NCBI RefSeq assembly: GCF_018343715.1
Contig: NZ_JAGYPL010000001.1
Span: 496,001 to 560,000 of the forward strand
Source of the DNA: Bacillus sp. FJAT-49711
GTDB taxonomy: Bacteria > Bacillota > Bacilli > Bacillales > Bacillaceae_C
DNA: 64,000 bases
Direction: 5' to 3'
Below are positions 47,033 to 56,128 of this stretch, one piece after another. Position 1 is the first letter of the stretch; the number at the start of each line of letters is the position of its first letter. The position numbers were made by a program, and so were the translations under genes. The notes beneath the pieces were generated by a model. It saw only the letters and a list, made by a program, of their open reading frames with translations. It did not search any database and had not been told where the DNA came from.

Positions 47033-47857
47033 TCATGTGATTTTTGATTCGTACATGATTCCCAATCGTTTTGATTGCTCAGCAGCTGCATGAACACAAG
47101 CAATGAACGCCTCTTGCATCTCAGCTTGTTCAAGAACAGTAATTCCTGCTTCTGTCGTTCCCCCTGGGCTTGTTACGTTGTTTCTGAGAACTTCAGCTTT
47201 TTTTCCTGATACTGACAGCATTTCGGCAGCTCCTAATAGTGTTTGAACGATTAGCTTATTGGATGTATCTTTTTCAAGACCAAATTGTTCCGCAGCCTTT
47301 TCCATTGCTTCTACTACATAATAAAAATAAGCTGGACCGCTTCCCGATAGGGCCGTAATCGCATCCATCTGATATTCTTCCACTTCTTCGGTTATTCCAA
47401 TAGCAGAAAAAATGGAAAGCGCCATCTCTTTCTGAAGGTTGGAAACGCTATGGTTGAAAGTAATGGCTGTTGCGGATTTTCCAACGCTTGCAGAAGTATT
47501 GGGCATTGCCCTGGCAATGGCACAATTTGTTTTTAACTTATCCGTTATAAACTCGATAGATATCCCAGCCATAACGGATACGAAGAAACTATCTTTCTGT
47601 ATATACGGACTAATTTTTTCCAAGGCTTCATTCGCATCTTTTGGCTTTACGGCAAAAATAATCATATCTGCATCACGAACAAGTTCATTCATATCATAGG
47701 TTGTATATACTCCGTATTTTTGTTCAAGCTCATGAATCTTCAATTTATTATGTCGATTCGTTATCCTAATATTTTCTCGACTGCATATGTTTTTTTCAAT
47801 CAACCCTGTGATCATTGCCTCTGCAATGGAACCAGCTCCAACAAATGATATTTTCAA
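47033..47857 (-). CDS. proI: Pyrroline-5-carboxylate reductase
   Basis: A 274-residue ProC-family enzyme that makes proline. The NADPH site is ISFVGAGSIAEAMITGLI at the N-terminus, followed by IIFAVKPKD, ARAMPNTSASVGKSA and the signature TSPGGTTEAGITVLE. I start at TTG 47857, with GGAGGAA on the minus strand eight bases upstream; the longer open frame runs into the T-box. Control is by a T-box leader, so the gene responds to uncharged tRNA. Position and leader fit ProI of B. subtilis. Confidence 0.95.
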   Translation of the reverse strand: MKISFVGAGSIAEAMITGLIEKNICSRENIRITNRHNKLKIHELEQKYGVYTTYDMNELVRDADMIIFAVKPKDANEALEKISPYIQKDSFFVSVMAGISIEFITDKLKTNCAIARAMPNTSASVGKSATAITFNHSVSNLQKEMALSIFSAIGITEEVEEYQMDAITALSGSGPAYFYYVVEAMEKAAEQFGLEKDTSNKLIVQTLLGAAEMLSVSGKKAEVLRNNVTSPGGTTEAGITVLEQAEMQEAFIACVHAAAEQSKRLGIMYESKIT

Positions 47858-47880
47858 GGGGGATTCCTCCGTTCTTTTAA

Positions 47881-48126
47881 AATAAAAAAACCCTCTCATC
47901 CTAATAAAAAGGACGAAAGGGAATAGCTTCCGTGGTACCACCTTCGTTGGCTGACAAGTTTAGCAACCATCTCTTACCCCTTAACGCGGGTTACGGTCAG
48001 TTTTGCCGACAGCTCACTAGGCAGGTTCAAACAGAAAGGGGATGTCGGAGCCTTCCAGCCAATGGACTCCAATCTCTTGCATCATTTCGATTTTACTTTT
48101 CCCAGTTCATCGCGAAATATTATATA
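47881..48126 (-). ncRNA. T-box riboswitch upstream of proI
   Basis: On the minus strand the conserved T-box sequence AAGGTGGTACCACGG lies at about 47930-47944, where GGTGG pairs with the tRNA acceptor end. It is followed by a terminator, CCCTTTCGTCC with GGATGAGAGGG, and a run of seven T residues. The upstream part has stem I with AAGAGA-like elements. In the expected specifier loop, GAA-CCT suggests the proline codon CCU, which fits proI. Uncharged tRNA-Pro should stabilise the antiterminator and allow transcription. Confidence 0.9.
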
Positions 48127-48128
48127 TG

Positions 48129-48157
48129 ATTATGATTATCGCGAGGTTAAATGTCAA
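48129..48157 (-). promoter_or_regulatory. Promoter of the proI T-box
   Basis: On the minus strand TTGACA (48157-48152) and CATAAT (48134-48129) are separated by 17 bases, just before the start of the T-box leader. Confidence 0.7.
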
Positions 48158-48205
48158 GAATATTTTTTCAATAATTAGTGATTAATGACTTTTTTCTATA
48201 AGTAA

Positions 48206-48425
48206 AATAGCCTGAGGCAATAAAAGTCAAAAACCAGACTTTTTTTGCCTCAGAACATTTGCTTGTCGGAAGCCCGCAGGAGGCGGGTCAGGAAGGCGTT
48301 GCGACGTCACGGATGTACTACTAGTGCAGGCGAAAGACGTCGCTGCACTGAGCCTGCAACAGGACGTTGCACTTTTAGCCTTCCTTTCCCCTCAGGCGAT
48401 TTCCGCTTTCCAAACTCGCTGTGTT
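48206..48425 (+). repeat. Family C dispersed repeat
   Basis: It begins CTGAGGCAATAAAAGTC, which forms a hairpin with GACTTTTTTTGCCTCAG, and contains CATTTGCTTGTCGGAAGCC, GGAAGGCGTTGCGACG and GACGTCGCTGCACTGAG. The same order of segments occurs reversed at 22523-22738. No coding capacity is supported. Confidence 0.65.
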
Positions 48426-48525
48426 TCCTTTATCTCAGTCGAAGGACGAAAGAGGAACGTCGACTAAAAACGCCACATCCTGTGGGCCTGTACGTCGATG
48501 GGCAAGGCGCTTGCGCTTTTCTAAT
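48426..48525 (-). repeat. Family D intergenic repeat, partial
   Basis: CTTTATCTCAGTCGAAGGACG and GGCGCTTGCGCTTTTC match the block at 42973-43186, with a shorter interior. It directly follows the family C copy, so the two repeats are fused here. Confidence 0.65.
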
Positions 48526-48574
48526 ATATACCGATACACTGTAAGTACTTACTTTATAAAGTTGAGGGATTTCT

Positions 48575-49549
48575 ATGACTTCTAATGAAAAAATAATAAA
48601 AATTGAATTGCCTACTCCATTTGCTGTAGGTGATGTGAATGTTTATGTATTGAAAGGGGATGCGGTTACTCTTATTGATGCAGGTGTGAAGACGAAAGCA
48701 GCTTGGGAGGCTTTTGTTTTCCAACTCGCTCAGTATGGATTGACACCCGAAGATATCGATCAAGTTGTTCTTACTCATCACCATCCGGACCATGTTGGAT
48801 TTTTAGAGTGGCTCCCCGAAGTGCCTATATACGGACATAAATATGTGCGTCCATGGATTGAAGAGGATCAAACCTTTTTCGCTGCACACGATGAGTTTTA
48901 TAGATGGTTGTTTATAGAACTTGGTTTAAGAGGGGATTTTGAAAAAATGTTACATATTTTGAAATCACCCCTTAAGTTTTCTAGTACAGCTCTGCTAGCG
49001 CAAGAAATTGCTGAAGGAGATAACATCCCCGGACTGGAAAAATGGTCAATCCTTGAGACTCCTGGTCATGCGCAGAGCCACTTGTCATTTTACTTGGAAA
49101 ATGACGGTGTCTTGCTTTCCGGAGATCATTTACTCGCTACGATCTCATCAAATCCATTTCTTGAACCTGCACTAAATCCAGCTTCCGAACGGCCAAAGCC
49201 ACAGCTGCAATATAACGAATCGCTCAGGAAGCTATTAGATTTAGACATTCGCATCGCCTACACAGGGCATGGAGCAGATATTCAAAGAGTTCATGAACTT
49301 GTTAAACGTCGCTTGCATCGCCAGCATGAACGTGCATTACAAGTACTTGACATGCTGAAGACTGGGCAATTGACGACATTTACGATTACGAAAGAGCTTT
49401 TTCCAGCTGTATATCAAAAGGAACTCGGATTAACTTTATCTGAATCGACCGCCCAGCTTGATTATTTACTATCTCTTGGCCTTATTGAGAAACAATTGAA
49501 TGACGAAGGTGTTGCATTCTTTTCAGCTATTAAGGAAGTGGCAAGATGA
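48575..49549 (+). CDS. yqjP: Metallo-beta-lactamase-fold hydrolase
   Basis: A 324-residue protein with the metal motif LTHHHPDHVGFLEWL (about residues 69-83), later ILETPGHAQSHLSFYL and LLSGDHLLATI, and a C-terminal helical domain. This is the YqjP type; the substrate is unknown. The ATG at 48575 follows GTTGAGGG. It overlaps yqjQ by four bases (ATGA), so the two proteins are likely coupled. Confidence 0.88.
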   Translation: MTSNEKIIKIELPTPFAVGDVNVYVLKGDAVTLIDAGVKTKAAWEAFVFQLAQYGLTPEDIDQVVLTHHHPDHVGFLEWLPEVPIYGHKYVRPWIEEDQTFFAAHDEFYRWLFIELGLRGDFEKMLHILKSPLKFSSTALLAQEIAEGDNIPGLEKWSILETPGHAQSHLSFYLENDGVLLSGDHLLATISSNPFLEPALNPASERPKPQLQYNESLRKLLDLDIRIAYTGHGADIQRVHELVKRRLHRQHERALQVLDMLKTGQLTTFTITKELFPAVYQKELGLTLSESTAQLDYLLSLGLIEKQLNDEGVAFFSAIKEVAR

Positions 49550-50343
49550 AAAATGAACGCCTTAAAGGGAAAACCGTTGCGATAACAGGAGCTTCCGGAG
49601 GTCTCGGTGAGCAAATTGCTTATATGTGTGCGCATAATGGAGCTAATTTGATTTTACTTGCTCGCAATATCGAAAAACTGAATCAAATGTCTAAACGGAT
49701 TCGAAATGAGTATGGAGTGAAATGTACGGGCTTAGCACTCGATGTTTCTGATGCTGAACAAATTTCCCATGTATTTAAACAGATATATGAAACGGAAGGG
49801 GAAATAGATGTTTTAGTGAATAATGCGGGTTACGGTGTTTTTTCTAATGCTGTTGACATTAATCTTCCAGATTTAAAAGGAATGTTTGCTGTCAATGTGA
49901 TTGGCTTAATTGCTTGTACAAAAGAAGTCATTCCTTATTTGTGTAAAAGGAGACACGGTCATATTATTAATATCGCCTCACAAGCCGGCAAACTTGCAAC
50001 CCCTAAATCAAGCGTATATGCTGCTAGCAAACACGCTGTACTTGGTTTTTCGAATAGCTTACGAATGGAAATGTCCCAATATGGAGTGTTTGTAACTGCT
50101 GTTAATCCTGGACCGATTCGCACAGATTTTTTTCAAAAAGCTGATCCAGAAGGATCTTATCTTAAAAATCTTGGACAATTTGTACTGGATCCTGAAAAGG
50201 TCGCTCGTAATATTGTCCGCATCATGCTTAAAAATCATCGAGAAATCAATATGCCGCGCTGGATGGATTGGACTGCTACCTTACATACATTGGCACCCAA
50301 AATTGTAGAGTCATTAGGCAGAAAAGCTTTCTTTAAAAAATAA
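49546..50343 (+). CDS. yqjQ: Short-chain dehydrogenase/reductase
   Basis: A 265-residue SDR. The cofactor site is TVAITGASGGLGEQIA, followed by VNNAGYGVFSNA and the catalytic IASQAGKLATPKSSVYAASKHAV, in which Tyr and Lys are separated by three residues. The C-terminus resembles YqjQ-type enzymes near the membrane. The substrate is unknown. It ends with a very strong terminator. Confidence 0.9.
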   Translation: MKNERLKGKTVAITGASGGLGEQIAYMCAHNGANLILLARNIEKLNQMSKRIRNEYGVKCTGLALDVSDAEQISHVFKQIYETEGEIDVLVNNAGYGVFSNAVDINLPDLKGMFAVNVIGLIACTKEVIPYLCKRRHGHIINIASQAGKLATPKSSVYAASKHAVLGFSNSLRMEMSQYGVFVTAVNPGPIRTDFFQKADPEGSYLKNLGQFVLDPEKVARNIVRIMLKNHREINMPRWMDWTATLHTLAPKIVESLGRKAFFKK

Positions 50344-50389
50344 CCTCATATGTTTATCTCTGGAAAGGAGATAAACATATGAGGTTTTT
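50341..50389 (+). terminator. Strong intrinsic terminator after yqjQ
   Basis: A perfect 17-base stem (50344-50360 with 50368-50384), a seven-base loop and TTTTT. Confidence 0.92.
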
Positions 50390-50463
50390 GTTTGAAGGCT
50401 CTTTCTTAACATAGCTGCTGTTCGATGTATATTTAAATAATGAAAAATAGTTTTATCTATTTG

Positions 50464-50497
50464 GGAAACTTAGTAAGAACCGCTAAGTTTCCTTATT
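50464..50497 (+). other. Free-standing hairpin before uvrX
   Basis: GGAAACTTAG (50464-50473) and CTAAGTTTCC (50483-50492) are perfect complements with a nine-base loop, then TTATT. It is 80 bases beyond the yqjQ terminator and has no gene just upstream. The rest of 50390-50590 is AT-rich with no gene. Confidence 0.45.
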
Positions 50498-50596
50498 AGG
50501 CGTAAAAGTCAGTTCTTGAGCTTTTCTAAACAAACTTATTTTTTTTGGAAAAAAGTACTATTTGAAAATATAGGTCTTTTAGGCTAATATATTGCA

Positions 50597-50616
50597 TATA
50601 ATAGAACAAGTGTTCG
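50597..50616 (+). promoter_or_regulatory. LexA (DinR) operator over the uvrX promoter
   Basis: AGAACAAGTGTTCG at 50603-50616 matches the Bacillus LexA box (CGAAC-N4-GTTCG) with one change. It lies directly after a TATAAT at 50597-50602, so LexA would block transcription of uvrX and yolD until DNA damage. I see no strong -35 element. Confidence 0.75.
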
Positions 50617-50637
50617 TTATCATCGGGAGGCATATAT

Positions 50638-51900
50638 ATGAGCGTTGATTACAGCGAACTTCCACACGACAAGATATTATGTATTGACATGAAGAGCTTT
50701 TATGCCAGCTGTTCGGCGGTGATGCTTGGGTACGATCCCTTAAAATGTTATTTAGCGGTTGTCGGGAATTTGAACCAGCCGGGGAGCGTCGTACTCGCAG
50801 CATCCCCACGTTTGAAAAAAGATTTCGGAATTAAAACGGGCTCTAGGCTTTTTGAAATTCCGCAAGATGACAGAATTCAGCTTGTAGAGGCGAAGATGAG
50901 CACTTATTTACGGGTTGCCACTGAAATCACACGACTTTTTAATCGCTACGTCCCGAAAGAAGCGATTCATATATATAGCGTGGACGAGAGCTTTATTAAA
51001 ATCGATGGAACGAGTGATCTATGGGGAGATGCCCGTTTAGTTGCTGAAAAAATTAAAGAAGAGCTTTTCCGAGAGTTCCAATTAACATGCTCTATCGGAA
51101 TTGGACCGAATATGCTTCTTTCTAAGCTTTGCCTTGATCTTGAAGCAAAAACAACTAGCATTGCAGAATGGACATATGAAGATGTTTCGAAAAAACTATG
51201 GTCGGTTGCTCCGCTTAGGAAGATGTGGGGAATTGGAAGAAAGGTAGAAAGGACGCTAAATGGTATGGGAATTTTTACTGTGGGACAGCTCGCTCATTCG
51301 GATTTGCACTTGCTCGAGAAAAAATTCGGAGTGATGGGAAATCAGCTCTACTATCACGCATGGGGAGTAGACTTATCAGAGTTGGGAGCTCCGATTATAG
51401 AAGGGCAAATTAGCTTTGGAAAAAGTCAAATACTACTGCGTGACTATAAGGCTAAAGAGGAGATTGTTTGTGTCATTCTCGAAATGTGTGAAGAGGTGGC
51501 CCGAAGAGCAAGGGAGCGTAAAAAGGCGGGGAGGACCATTAGCCTTGGTATTGGCTACAGCGATAAAGAATTTGGCGGTGGATTCTTGCGGTCGTTCTCA
51601 GTAGAAGAACCAACAAATACAACGATGGATCTATATCGCGTCTGTTTACGGCTATTCGAAACCCATTATACAGGAAAGACTGTACGACAAATCTCCATTG
51701 CTCTATCCAATGTGGCAGATGACAAGTACGTTCAGTTAAATTTATTTGAACCGAGAAAGGTAAGTGAAAAGCAACTTGGCTACACAGTCGATCAAATCCG
51801 TAGACGCCATGGAGGGGTTTCTTTATTGCGGGCAATTTCTTATACGAAAGCGGGAACGGCAAGGAAGAGAGCAGCTCTCGTAGGGGGACATAAAGCTTAA
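50638..51900 (+). CDS. uvrX: Y-family DNA polymerase, UvrX/PolY2 type
   Basis: A 420-residue translesion polymerase distinct from dinB. Catalytic residues are in ILCIDMKSFYASCSAV and YSVDESFIKIDGT, followed by WGIGRKVERTLNGMGI and a clamp-binding QLNLFEP near the C-terminus. This corresponds to YqjW of B. subtilis and prophage UvrX. The ATG at 50638 follows GGGAGG. Upstream is a LexA box, and downstream a YolD-like gene, the usual partner. Confidence 0.94.
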   Translation: MSVDYSELPHDKILCIDMKSFYASCSAVMLGYDPLKCYLAVVGNLNQPGSVVLAASPRLKKDFGIKTGSRLFEIPQDDRIQLVEAKMSTYLRVATEITRLFNRYVPKEAIHIYSVDESFIKIDGTSDLWGDARLVAEKIKEELFREFQLTCSIGIGPNMLLSKLCLDLEAKTTSIAEWTYEDVSKKLWSVAPLRKMWGIGRKVERTLNGMGIFTVGQLAHSDLHLLEKKFGVMGNQLYYHAWGVDLSELGAPIIEGQISFGKSQILLRDYKAKEEIVCVILEMCEEVARRARERKKAGRTISLGIGYSDKEFGGGFLRSFSVEEPTNTTMDLYRVCLRLFETHYTGKTVRQISIALSNVADDKYVQLNLFEPRKVSEKQLGYTVDQIRRRHGGVSLLRAISYTKAGTARKRAALVGGHKA

Positions 51901-51927
51901 AATTTACTGCAAAAGGGATGTGTACGT

Positions 51928-52260
51928 ATGATTCGCGATCGTGGGCGTATAAAATGGAATTCGCTCATGCTTCCAGAGCATGTCACAATGCTTCGGAAGT
52001 GGGCAGAGGAAGATACGTATGAAGAAGAAAAGCAATTGGATGAACAGAGATTGGAAATGCTTGATGAAGTGGCAAGCGTGGCAATGGAATTCGGAAAAAA
52101 AGTTATGGTTATACATTTTGTCGATCACCATCACGAAGAGGTAATAGGAAAGATTCATTACTTTGATGCAATAAATAAGGAATTTCGTATAGTCGACGAG
52201 ACTGACCGTGTTATAAGGATTTCGACCGGGCGGATTGATCAGATAATTATATTGGAGTGA
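51928..52260 (+). CDS. yqzH: YolD-like protein
   Basis: A 110-residue protein of the YolD-like family, with IRDRGRIKWNSLMLPEHV at the N-terminus and a C-terminal beta-rich part ending GRIDQIIILE. Such genes sit next to UvrX-type polymerases and are suggested to act as accessory factors, with some likeness to UmuD partners. The ATG at 51928 follows AAAAGGG. It is likely in one SOS-controlled operon with uvrX. Confidence 0.88.
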   Translation: MIRDRGRIKWNSLMLPEHVTMLRKWAEEDTYEEEKQLDEQRLEMLDEVASVAMEFGKKVMVIHFVDHHHEEVIGKIHYFDAINKEFRIVDETDRVIRISTGRIDQIIILE

Positions 52261-52339
52261 GGAAAGCGCAAGCCTTTGAGCTGGACTGTGAAAGCCAAAC
52301 TTCAAAATTGCTGACCTATGAATGTTTTATACTTTCTTA

Positions 52340-52371
52340 ACAAATAAAAAGAACCCGCATTGACCGCGGGT
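52340..52371 (-). terminator. Terminator after the CDGSH gene
   Basis: ACCCGC (52353-52358) and GCGGGT (52366-52371) are complementary. The T tract is on the minus strand (TTCTTTTTATTTG). A trace of the family D repeat (GGAAAGCGCAAGCC) is at 52260-52275. Confidence 0.7.
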
Positions 52372-52381
52372 CGCAACTCAT

Positions 52382-52594
52382 TTAATCATTTAATACTTTT
52401 TCTGCGCGGACGCACGATTCAAAACTTCCTTTATGCGTGCCGTCACAAAACGGTTTGCGACTGGAAAGACCGCAGCGGCATAAAGAAAATACTTTTTTCG
52501 TTTCAAAAACATTACCGTCAACATCAATCAATTCAACATCTCCTGATACTCGGTAAGACCCATTATCCATAACTTTAATTTGTACTTTTTCCAA
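52382..52594 (-). CDS. CDGSH iron-sulfur domain protein
   Basis: A 70-residue protein with the CDGSH motif CRCGLSSRKPFCDGTH, the three Cys and one His that bind a 2Fe-2S cluster, near residues 43-58. I start at TTG 52594 after AAGGGGGA; the longer open frame adds 37 residues without likeness. The role is probably redox or cluster transfer. Confidence 0.88.
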   Translation of the reverse strand: MEKVQIKVMDNGSYRVSGDVELIDVDGNVFETKKVFSLCRCGLSSRKPFCDGTHKGSFESCVRAEKVLND

Positions 52595-52706
52595 ATTTTT
52601 TCCCCCTTGTAAAAGACTACTCCTTTCAATAGTAGAAGGAATTAAGGGGAAATGCAACCTTACAAAATAATGATATGTTAAAATGGGTGAAAGGGAGGGG
52701 AGCATG

Positions 52707-53039
52707 ATGAAAATTTCAATTTCAGAAGAGGCTGCTCGTCAAATTAAGCGAAAAATGGATGGAAAAGAAATGATCTTGAAGTTAAAATATGAAACGGACG
52801 GCTGCGGCTGCGCTGTTAGTGGTGTCCCTACATTACACTTAATTCATAAACAAGATCTAAATAAAGAGGATATGTTAATCAAGACAGATACAATAGACAT
52901 CTATATAGAAAAGTCAAAGACCATTTTTTTCGATGAAGAAATGAAAATTGATTACTCACAGGAATCCCAAATATTTCGTTTAACAAGCCCGGGTCAAATA
53001 TTGAACGGGCGAATGAGCTGCAATGTTGTCTCAGGCTAA
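52707..53039 (+). CDS. yqkB: HesB-like iron-sulfur biosynthesis domain protein
   Basis: A 110-residue protein of the Fe-S_biosyn family: KISISEEAARQIKRK, then LKLKYETDGCGCAVSGVPTL and a late Cys in RMSCNVVSG. Cys residues near 34, 36 and 106 may bind a cluster. I start at the ATG at 52707, eight bases after GGAGG; an adjacent ATG at 52704 is possible. It is divergent from the CDGSH gene, both Fe-S related. Confidence 0.83.
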   Translation: MKISISEEAARQIKRKMDGKEMILKLKYETDGCGCAVSGVPTLHLIHKQDLNKEDMLIKTDTIDIYIEKSKTIFFDEEMKIDYSQESQIFRLTSPGQILNGRMSCNVVSG

Positions 53040-53053
53040 AGCGATCATTAGGG

Positions 53054-53157
53054 TTGGTGCCCTAGGCCAGGATTATTTCGTCGTCGAAGGACACCAACCG
53101 CCATATTGGTGTCCTAATTCCAGGTGATTTCCCCATCGAAGGTCACCAATCCTACAA
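53054..53157 (+). repeat. Two tandem 52-base units with inner dyads
   Basis: The units begin at 53054 (TTGGTGCCCTAGGCCAGG) and 53106 (TTGGTGTCCTAATTCCAGG). Each starts TTGGTG and has CACCAA about 38 bases later (53092-53097 and 53144-53149), so each can form a hairpin. They share TCGAAGG before the right arm. They lie between the convergent yqkB and HMG-CoA lyase genes. Confidence 0.6.
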
Positions 53158-53187
53158 TTGAAGCCTAAAAATCAATTCACTAACCAA

Positions 53188-54084
53188 TTAAAACTTCCTT
53201 TTACTAAGCCGATAAAAACCCGATTCCATTTTCCTCGATAGGTGAGGGGCGATTACATCAATAGCATCGGCTAGTTTATCAAGGTCAATACCGGTATCAA
53301 TCCCCATCCGTTCAAGCATATACACAACATCCTCTGTCGCCACATTGCCGCTCGCTCCCGGTGCAAAAGGGCATCCGCCTATCCCGCCAGCAGATGTGTC
53401 AAAACGGGTGATTCCCGCTTGAAGGACAGCATAAATATTGGCGAGAGCCATTTTCCTCGTATCATGAAAATGTGCCGTAAGGAGGATAGAAGGAAACTCC
53501 TTTTTCAGTTTAGAAAAAAGCAAAAAAGATTCTGCTGGCGTTGCCATCCCAATTGTATCTGCGACACTTAGCTCATCAACTCCCGCCTCAGCAAATTCAA
53601 GGCAAAGCTTCAACGTATGTTCGGCAGCAACCTTTCCATCGTATGGACAGTAAAATGCAGTAGAGATGCAGGCGCGGATGAAGAAGTCGTTAGCCTTCAA
53701 ATCGGCAATTATCGGTATCAATTCCTCCATACTATCTCGTGTAGATTTGTTAATATTTTTTTGATTAAAGCCATCACTCACCCCAACGAAAACCGCAATA
53801 TCTTTACAGTCGGTTTCCAATAGTCTTTCAATTCCTTTTCGATTCGGAACTAATGCGATGGAGCGGATCTCCCTAGGGCGAGATGTCGCAATTGAAAAAG
53901 CATCCTTCATCTGTGGAACCCATTTTGGTGAGACGAAAGAGGTGATTTCCATTTCACGAATTCCTGCAAGCACTAAATTCCTAATAAACTCTTTTTTAAT
54001 CCTCGTATCGATAAATATATCTTCATTTTGCAATCCATCGCGTGGACTTACTTCAATGATCGTCACTTTTTCTTGTAAAGACAC
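53188..54084 (-). CDS. hmgL: Hydroxymethylglutaryl-CoA lyase
   Basis: A 298-residue HMGL-like TIM-barrel enzyme: VSPRDGLQNED at the N-terminus, HFHDTRKMALAN with metal-binding His residues, and the signature TSAGGIGGCPFAPGASGNVATED with the catalytic Cys near residue 237. It splits HMG-CoA to acetoacetate and acetyl-CoA, the last step of leucine degradation. The start is GTG at 54084 after AGGAGGA. The scoAB genes, which use acetoacetate, are 2 kb away. Confidence 0.93.
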   Translation of the reverse strand: MSLQEKVTIIEVSPRDGLQNEDIFIDTRIKKEFIRNLVLAGIREMEITSFVSPKWVPQMKDAFSIATSRPREIRSIALVPNRKGIERLLETDCKDIAVFVGVSDGFNQKNINKSTRDSMEELIPIIADLKANDFFIRACISTAFYCPYDGKVAAEHTLKLCLEFAEAGVDELSVADTIGMATPAESFLLFSKLKKEFPSILLTAHFHDTRKMALANIYAVLQAGITRFDTSAGGIGGCPFAPGASGNVATEDVVYMLERMGIDTGIDLDKLADAIDVIAPHLSRKMESGFYRLSKRKF

Positions 54085-54128
54085 TCCAACTCCTCCTTAA
54101 AGAAGATTAAAGTCCTTACAAGAAAATA

Positions 54129-54161
54129 TGAAAAACCGAACACGATATATGTCCGGTTTTA
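54129..54161 (-). terminator. Terminator after telA
   Basis: AAAACCG at the left and CGGTTTT at the right, with inner ACA/TGT pairing, form a stem with T tracts on both strands. It lies seven bases beyond the telA stop on the minus strand. Confidence 0.7.
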
Positions 54162-54167
54162 AAAAGA

Positions 54168-55349
54168 TTACGTAAGCTTAAGTAATTTTTGCTTCAGTTC
54201 ATTCTCCATTGAAACAAGTTCTTGTTCCGCTTGGGCTCGTTTGGCACGGCCTTCTTGCTGAATTTTGATTGTTTCTTCAAGTGTTGTAATTAAGTTAGAT
54301 TGTGTTTTTTTCAATGTTTCAATATCAACAAGCCCACGTTCGTTTTCTCTGGCTGTTTCAATTGTATTTGTTTTAAGCATTTCAGCATTTTTAAGTAGTA
54401 AATCATTTGTCGTTTTGGAAACTTGCTTCTGCGCTTCTACAGCCTGACGTTGACGAATAAGTGTCAATGCAATCGCAATTTGGTTTTTCCAAAGTGGAAT
54501 GGCAGTCATTATCGAAGTTTGAATTTTCTCAGCTAGCGCCTGATTCGTATTTTGAATCATTCTAATTTGCGGAGCACTTTGGATTGTAATTTGTCTGCTT
54601 AATTTTAGATCGTAAAGTCGTTTTTCAAGACGATCAGCAAATTGAACCATATCATTCACTTCTTGGTATGTCATTTGATCGCCGGAAGCTTCGGCCTTTC
54701 GCTTAAGTTCAGGTATCGTTTTCGTAGTCAATTCTTCGATTTTTAATTCGCCTGCAGCAATATAAATGTTCAAAGCATGAAAGTATTCTTTGTTTTTCTC
54801 ATATAATTGTTCAAGCATCTTCAAATCATCTATCAATGTTTGCTTTGATTGATTCAATTTCACTGTAATTCGATCAATTTGCGCCCCAGTTTTTTGGTAT
54901 TTGGACATTACTTCTTGTATCGAGTTTGAAATCTTTCCGAACACTTTAGCAAAAAAGTTCTTTTTTTCAGGTGAGAGTTCATCCGGGTTCACATCCCGCA
55001 GTTTACTCATTAAATCATTTAAAATATCACCGATTGGACCAACGTCCTTATTTTGCACATGATCGAGCATGGAGCTTGAAAAATTTAACAATTGTGACTG
55101 TGCATGCGTTCCGTAAGCAATAACTGCTTGATGGTTGGCAGGATCAATCTGTTTTGCAAGTTCCAATGCACGCTTTCTGTTTTCTTCAGGTAAACTGTCC
55201 ACTAATCTAACAGCTTTAACCTCCTGCTGTACTTGTTCCTGCTTTATCGGCACGATCTCCTGTTCACCAAAAGGATTGGCTAAAAGATCATCTAGACTTG
55301 AAAAGTCCGTTTTCAATACTGTTTCAGTTTCTTTATTTTGTTCACTCAC
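54168..55349 (-). CDS. TelA-family toxic anion resistance protein
   Basis: A 393-residue, mostly helical protein of the TelA/KlaA family (YaaN type). It has an N-terminal stretch [18 protein letters not shown], then long coiled coils through the C-terminus, with the family core [15 protein letters not shown] and [18 protein letters not shown]. The family is linked to tellurite and envelope-stress resistance. The start is GTG at 55349 after AAGGAG. It overlaps the xpaC-like gene by four bases, as in related genomes. Confidence 0.9.
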   Translation of the reverse strand: MSEQNKETETVLKTDFSSLDDLLANPFGEQEIVPIKQEQVQQEVKAVRLVDSLPEENRKRALELAKQIDPANHQAVIAYGTHAQSQLLNFSSSMLDHVQNKDVGPIGDILNDLMSKLRDVNPDELSPEKKNFFAKVFGKISNSIQEVMSKYQKTGAQIDRITVKLNQSKQTLIDDLKMLEQLYEKNKEYFHALNIYIAAGELKIEELTTKTIPELKRKAEASGDQMTYQEVNDMVQFADRLEKRLYDLKLSRQITIQSAPQIRMIQNTNQALAEKIQTSIMTAIPLWKNQIAIALTLIRQRQAVEAQKQVSKTTNDLLLKNAEMLKTNTIETARENERGLVDIETLKKTQSNLITTLEETIKIQQEGRAKRAQAEQELVSMENELKQKLLKLT

Positions 55350-55999
55350 TGTTTCGTTCTCCTTTCATCGTCGAGAGGGTTATATTCTAGTTTTTTTAGA
55401 GAATGCTTTGCAACATCCAGTTCAAATTTTAAATCATCAATATCTGACGAAAGTACGTGATAAATATCTTTTTTGATCGATTCACTTAAATCTTCCAACG
55501 TGCTTTGCGTTTCTTTAAGTGAAATATACATGTTTTCATTTTTAACAGGCTGGGCGGCAAGCATTGCATACCTTTCAGAGAGTTCTACTACGGAATCAAG
55601 ATGATAGAAGAAGAAACGCTCAGACTGATAAAAACGTCTCGGTTCTTTATTGATAATTGCGTACATCCTTTTGGATAGTTTACTTAGTTCGTATAACTGT
55701 TTAAAAGCACCCATCGTCCTGACAGAAAAAAAAGCTTTTTGTAATCTACTGATTTTTCTCTTTGCTTCAGTCAAGTTTTTTTGTATATACACATATTCTT
55801 TTCTCGTCAATTTATTTTTTTTCAAAAATTTGCGATCAGAATATAGCTTTATTCCAAAAAATGTAAGACCTCCTACGAGAAATGCGGAGACAGTAGATGT
55901 TAAAAATTCTATGTTAAAACCATTAGACAATATCACCCACAGCAAAATGGTTCCCGCAGCGGCAAACATACCGAGAAAAAATGAAAAAACTGGTTTCAT
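55346..55999 (-). CDS. xpaC: XpaC-family membrane protein
   Basis: A 217-residue protein with two N-terminal membrane segments (about residues 5-25 and 32-50), then a basic, helical cytoplasmic part. It matches the XpaC family (named after 5-bromo-4-chloroindolyl phosphate hydrolysis, though it is probably not a hydrolase). It is the upstream partner of telA and overlaps it by four bases. The ATG at 55999 is preceded by AAGGAGTAG on the minus strand. Confidence 0.87.
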   Translation of the reverse strand: MKPVFSFFLGMFAAAGTILLWVILSNGFNIEFLTSTVSAFLVGGLTFFGIKLYSDRKFLKKNKLTRKEYVYIQKNLTEAKRKISRLQKAFFSVRTMGAFKQLYELSKLSKRMYAIINKEPRRFYQSERFFFYHLDSVVELSERYAMLAAQPVKNENMYISLKETQSTLEDLSESIKKDIYHVLSSDIDDLKFELDVAKHSLKKLEYNPLDDERRTKQ

Positions 56000-56128
56000 G
56001 CTGCATCTACTCCTTATTCCTTCTTTTCTATATAAATGAAATACGTTGATGGTTAAATAAAGGTTTCATTCATATCTATTATAGAGAATAAACCAATCTT
56101 TTGAAAGATAAAAAGGAGGATGGAAAAA

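Noticed and set aside
48245-48544. A 99-codon frame before yqjP
   Set aside because: It is built from the fused family C and D repeats, with no ribosome binding site.
53054-53157. Tandem units considered as a small CRISPR array
   Set aside because: There are only two diverged units directly joined, without spacers, and no cas genes are near.
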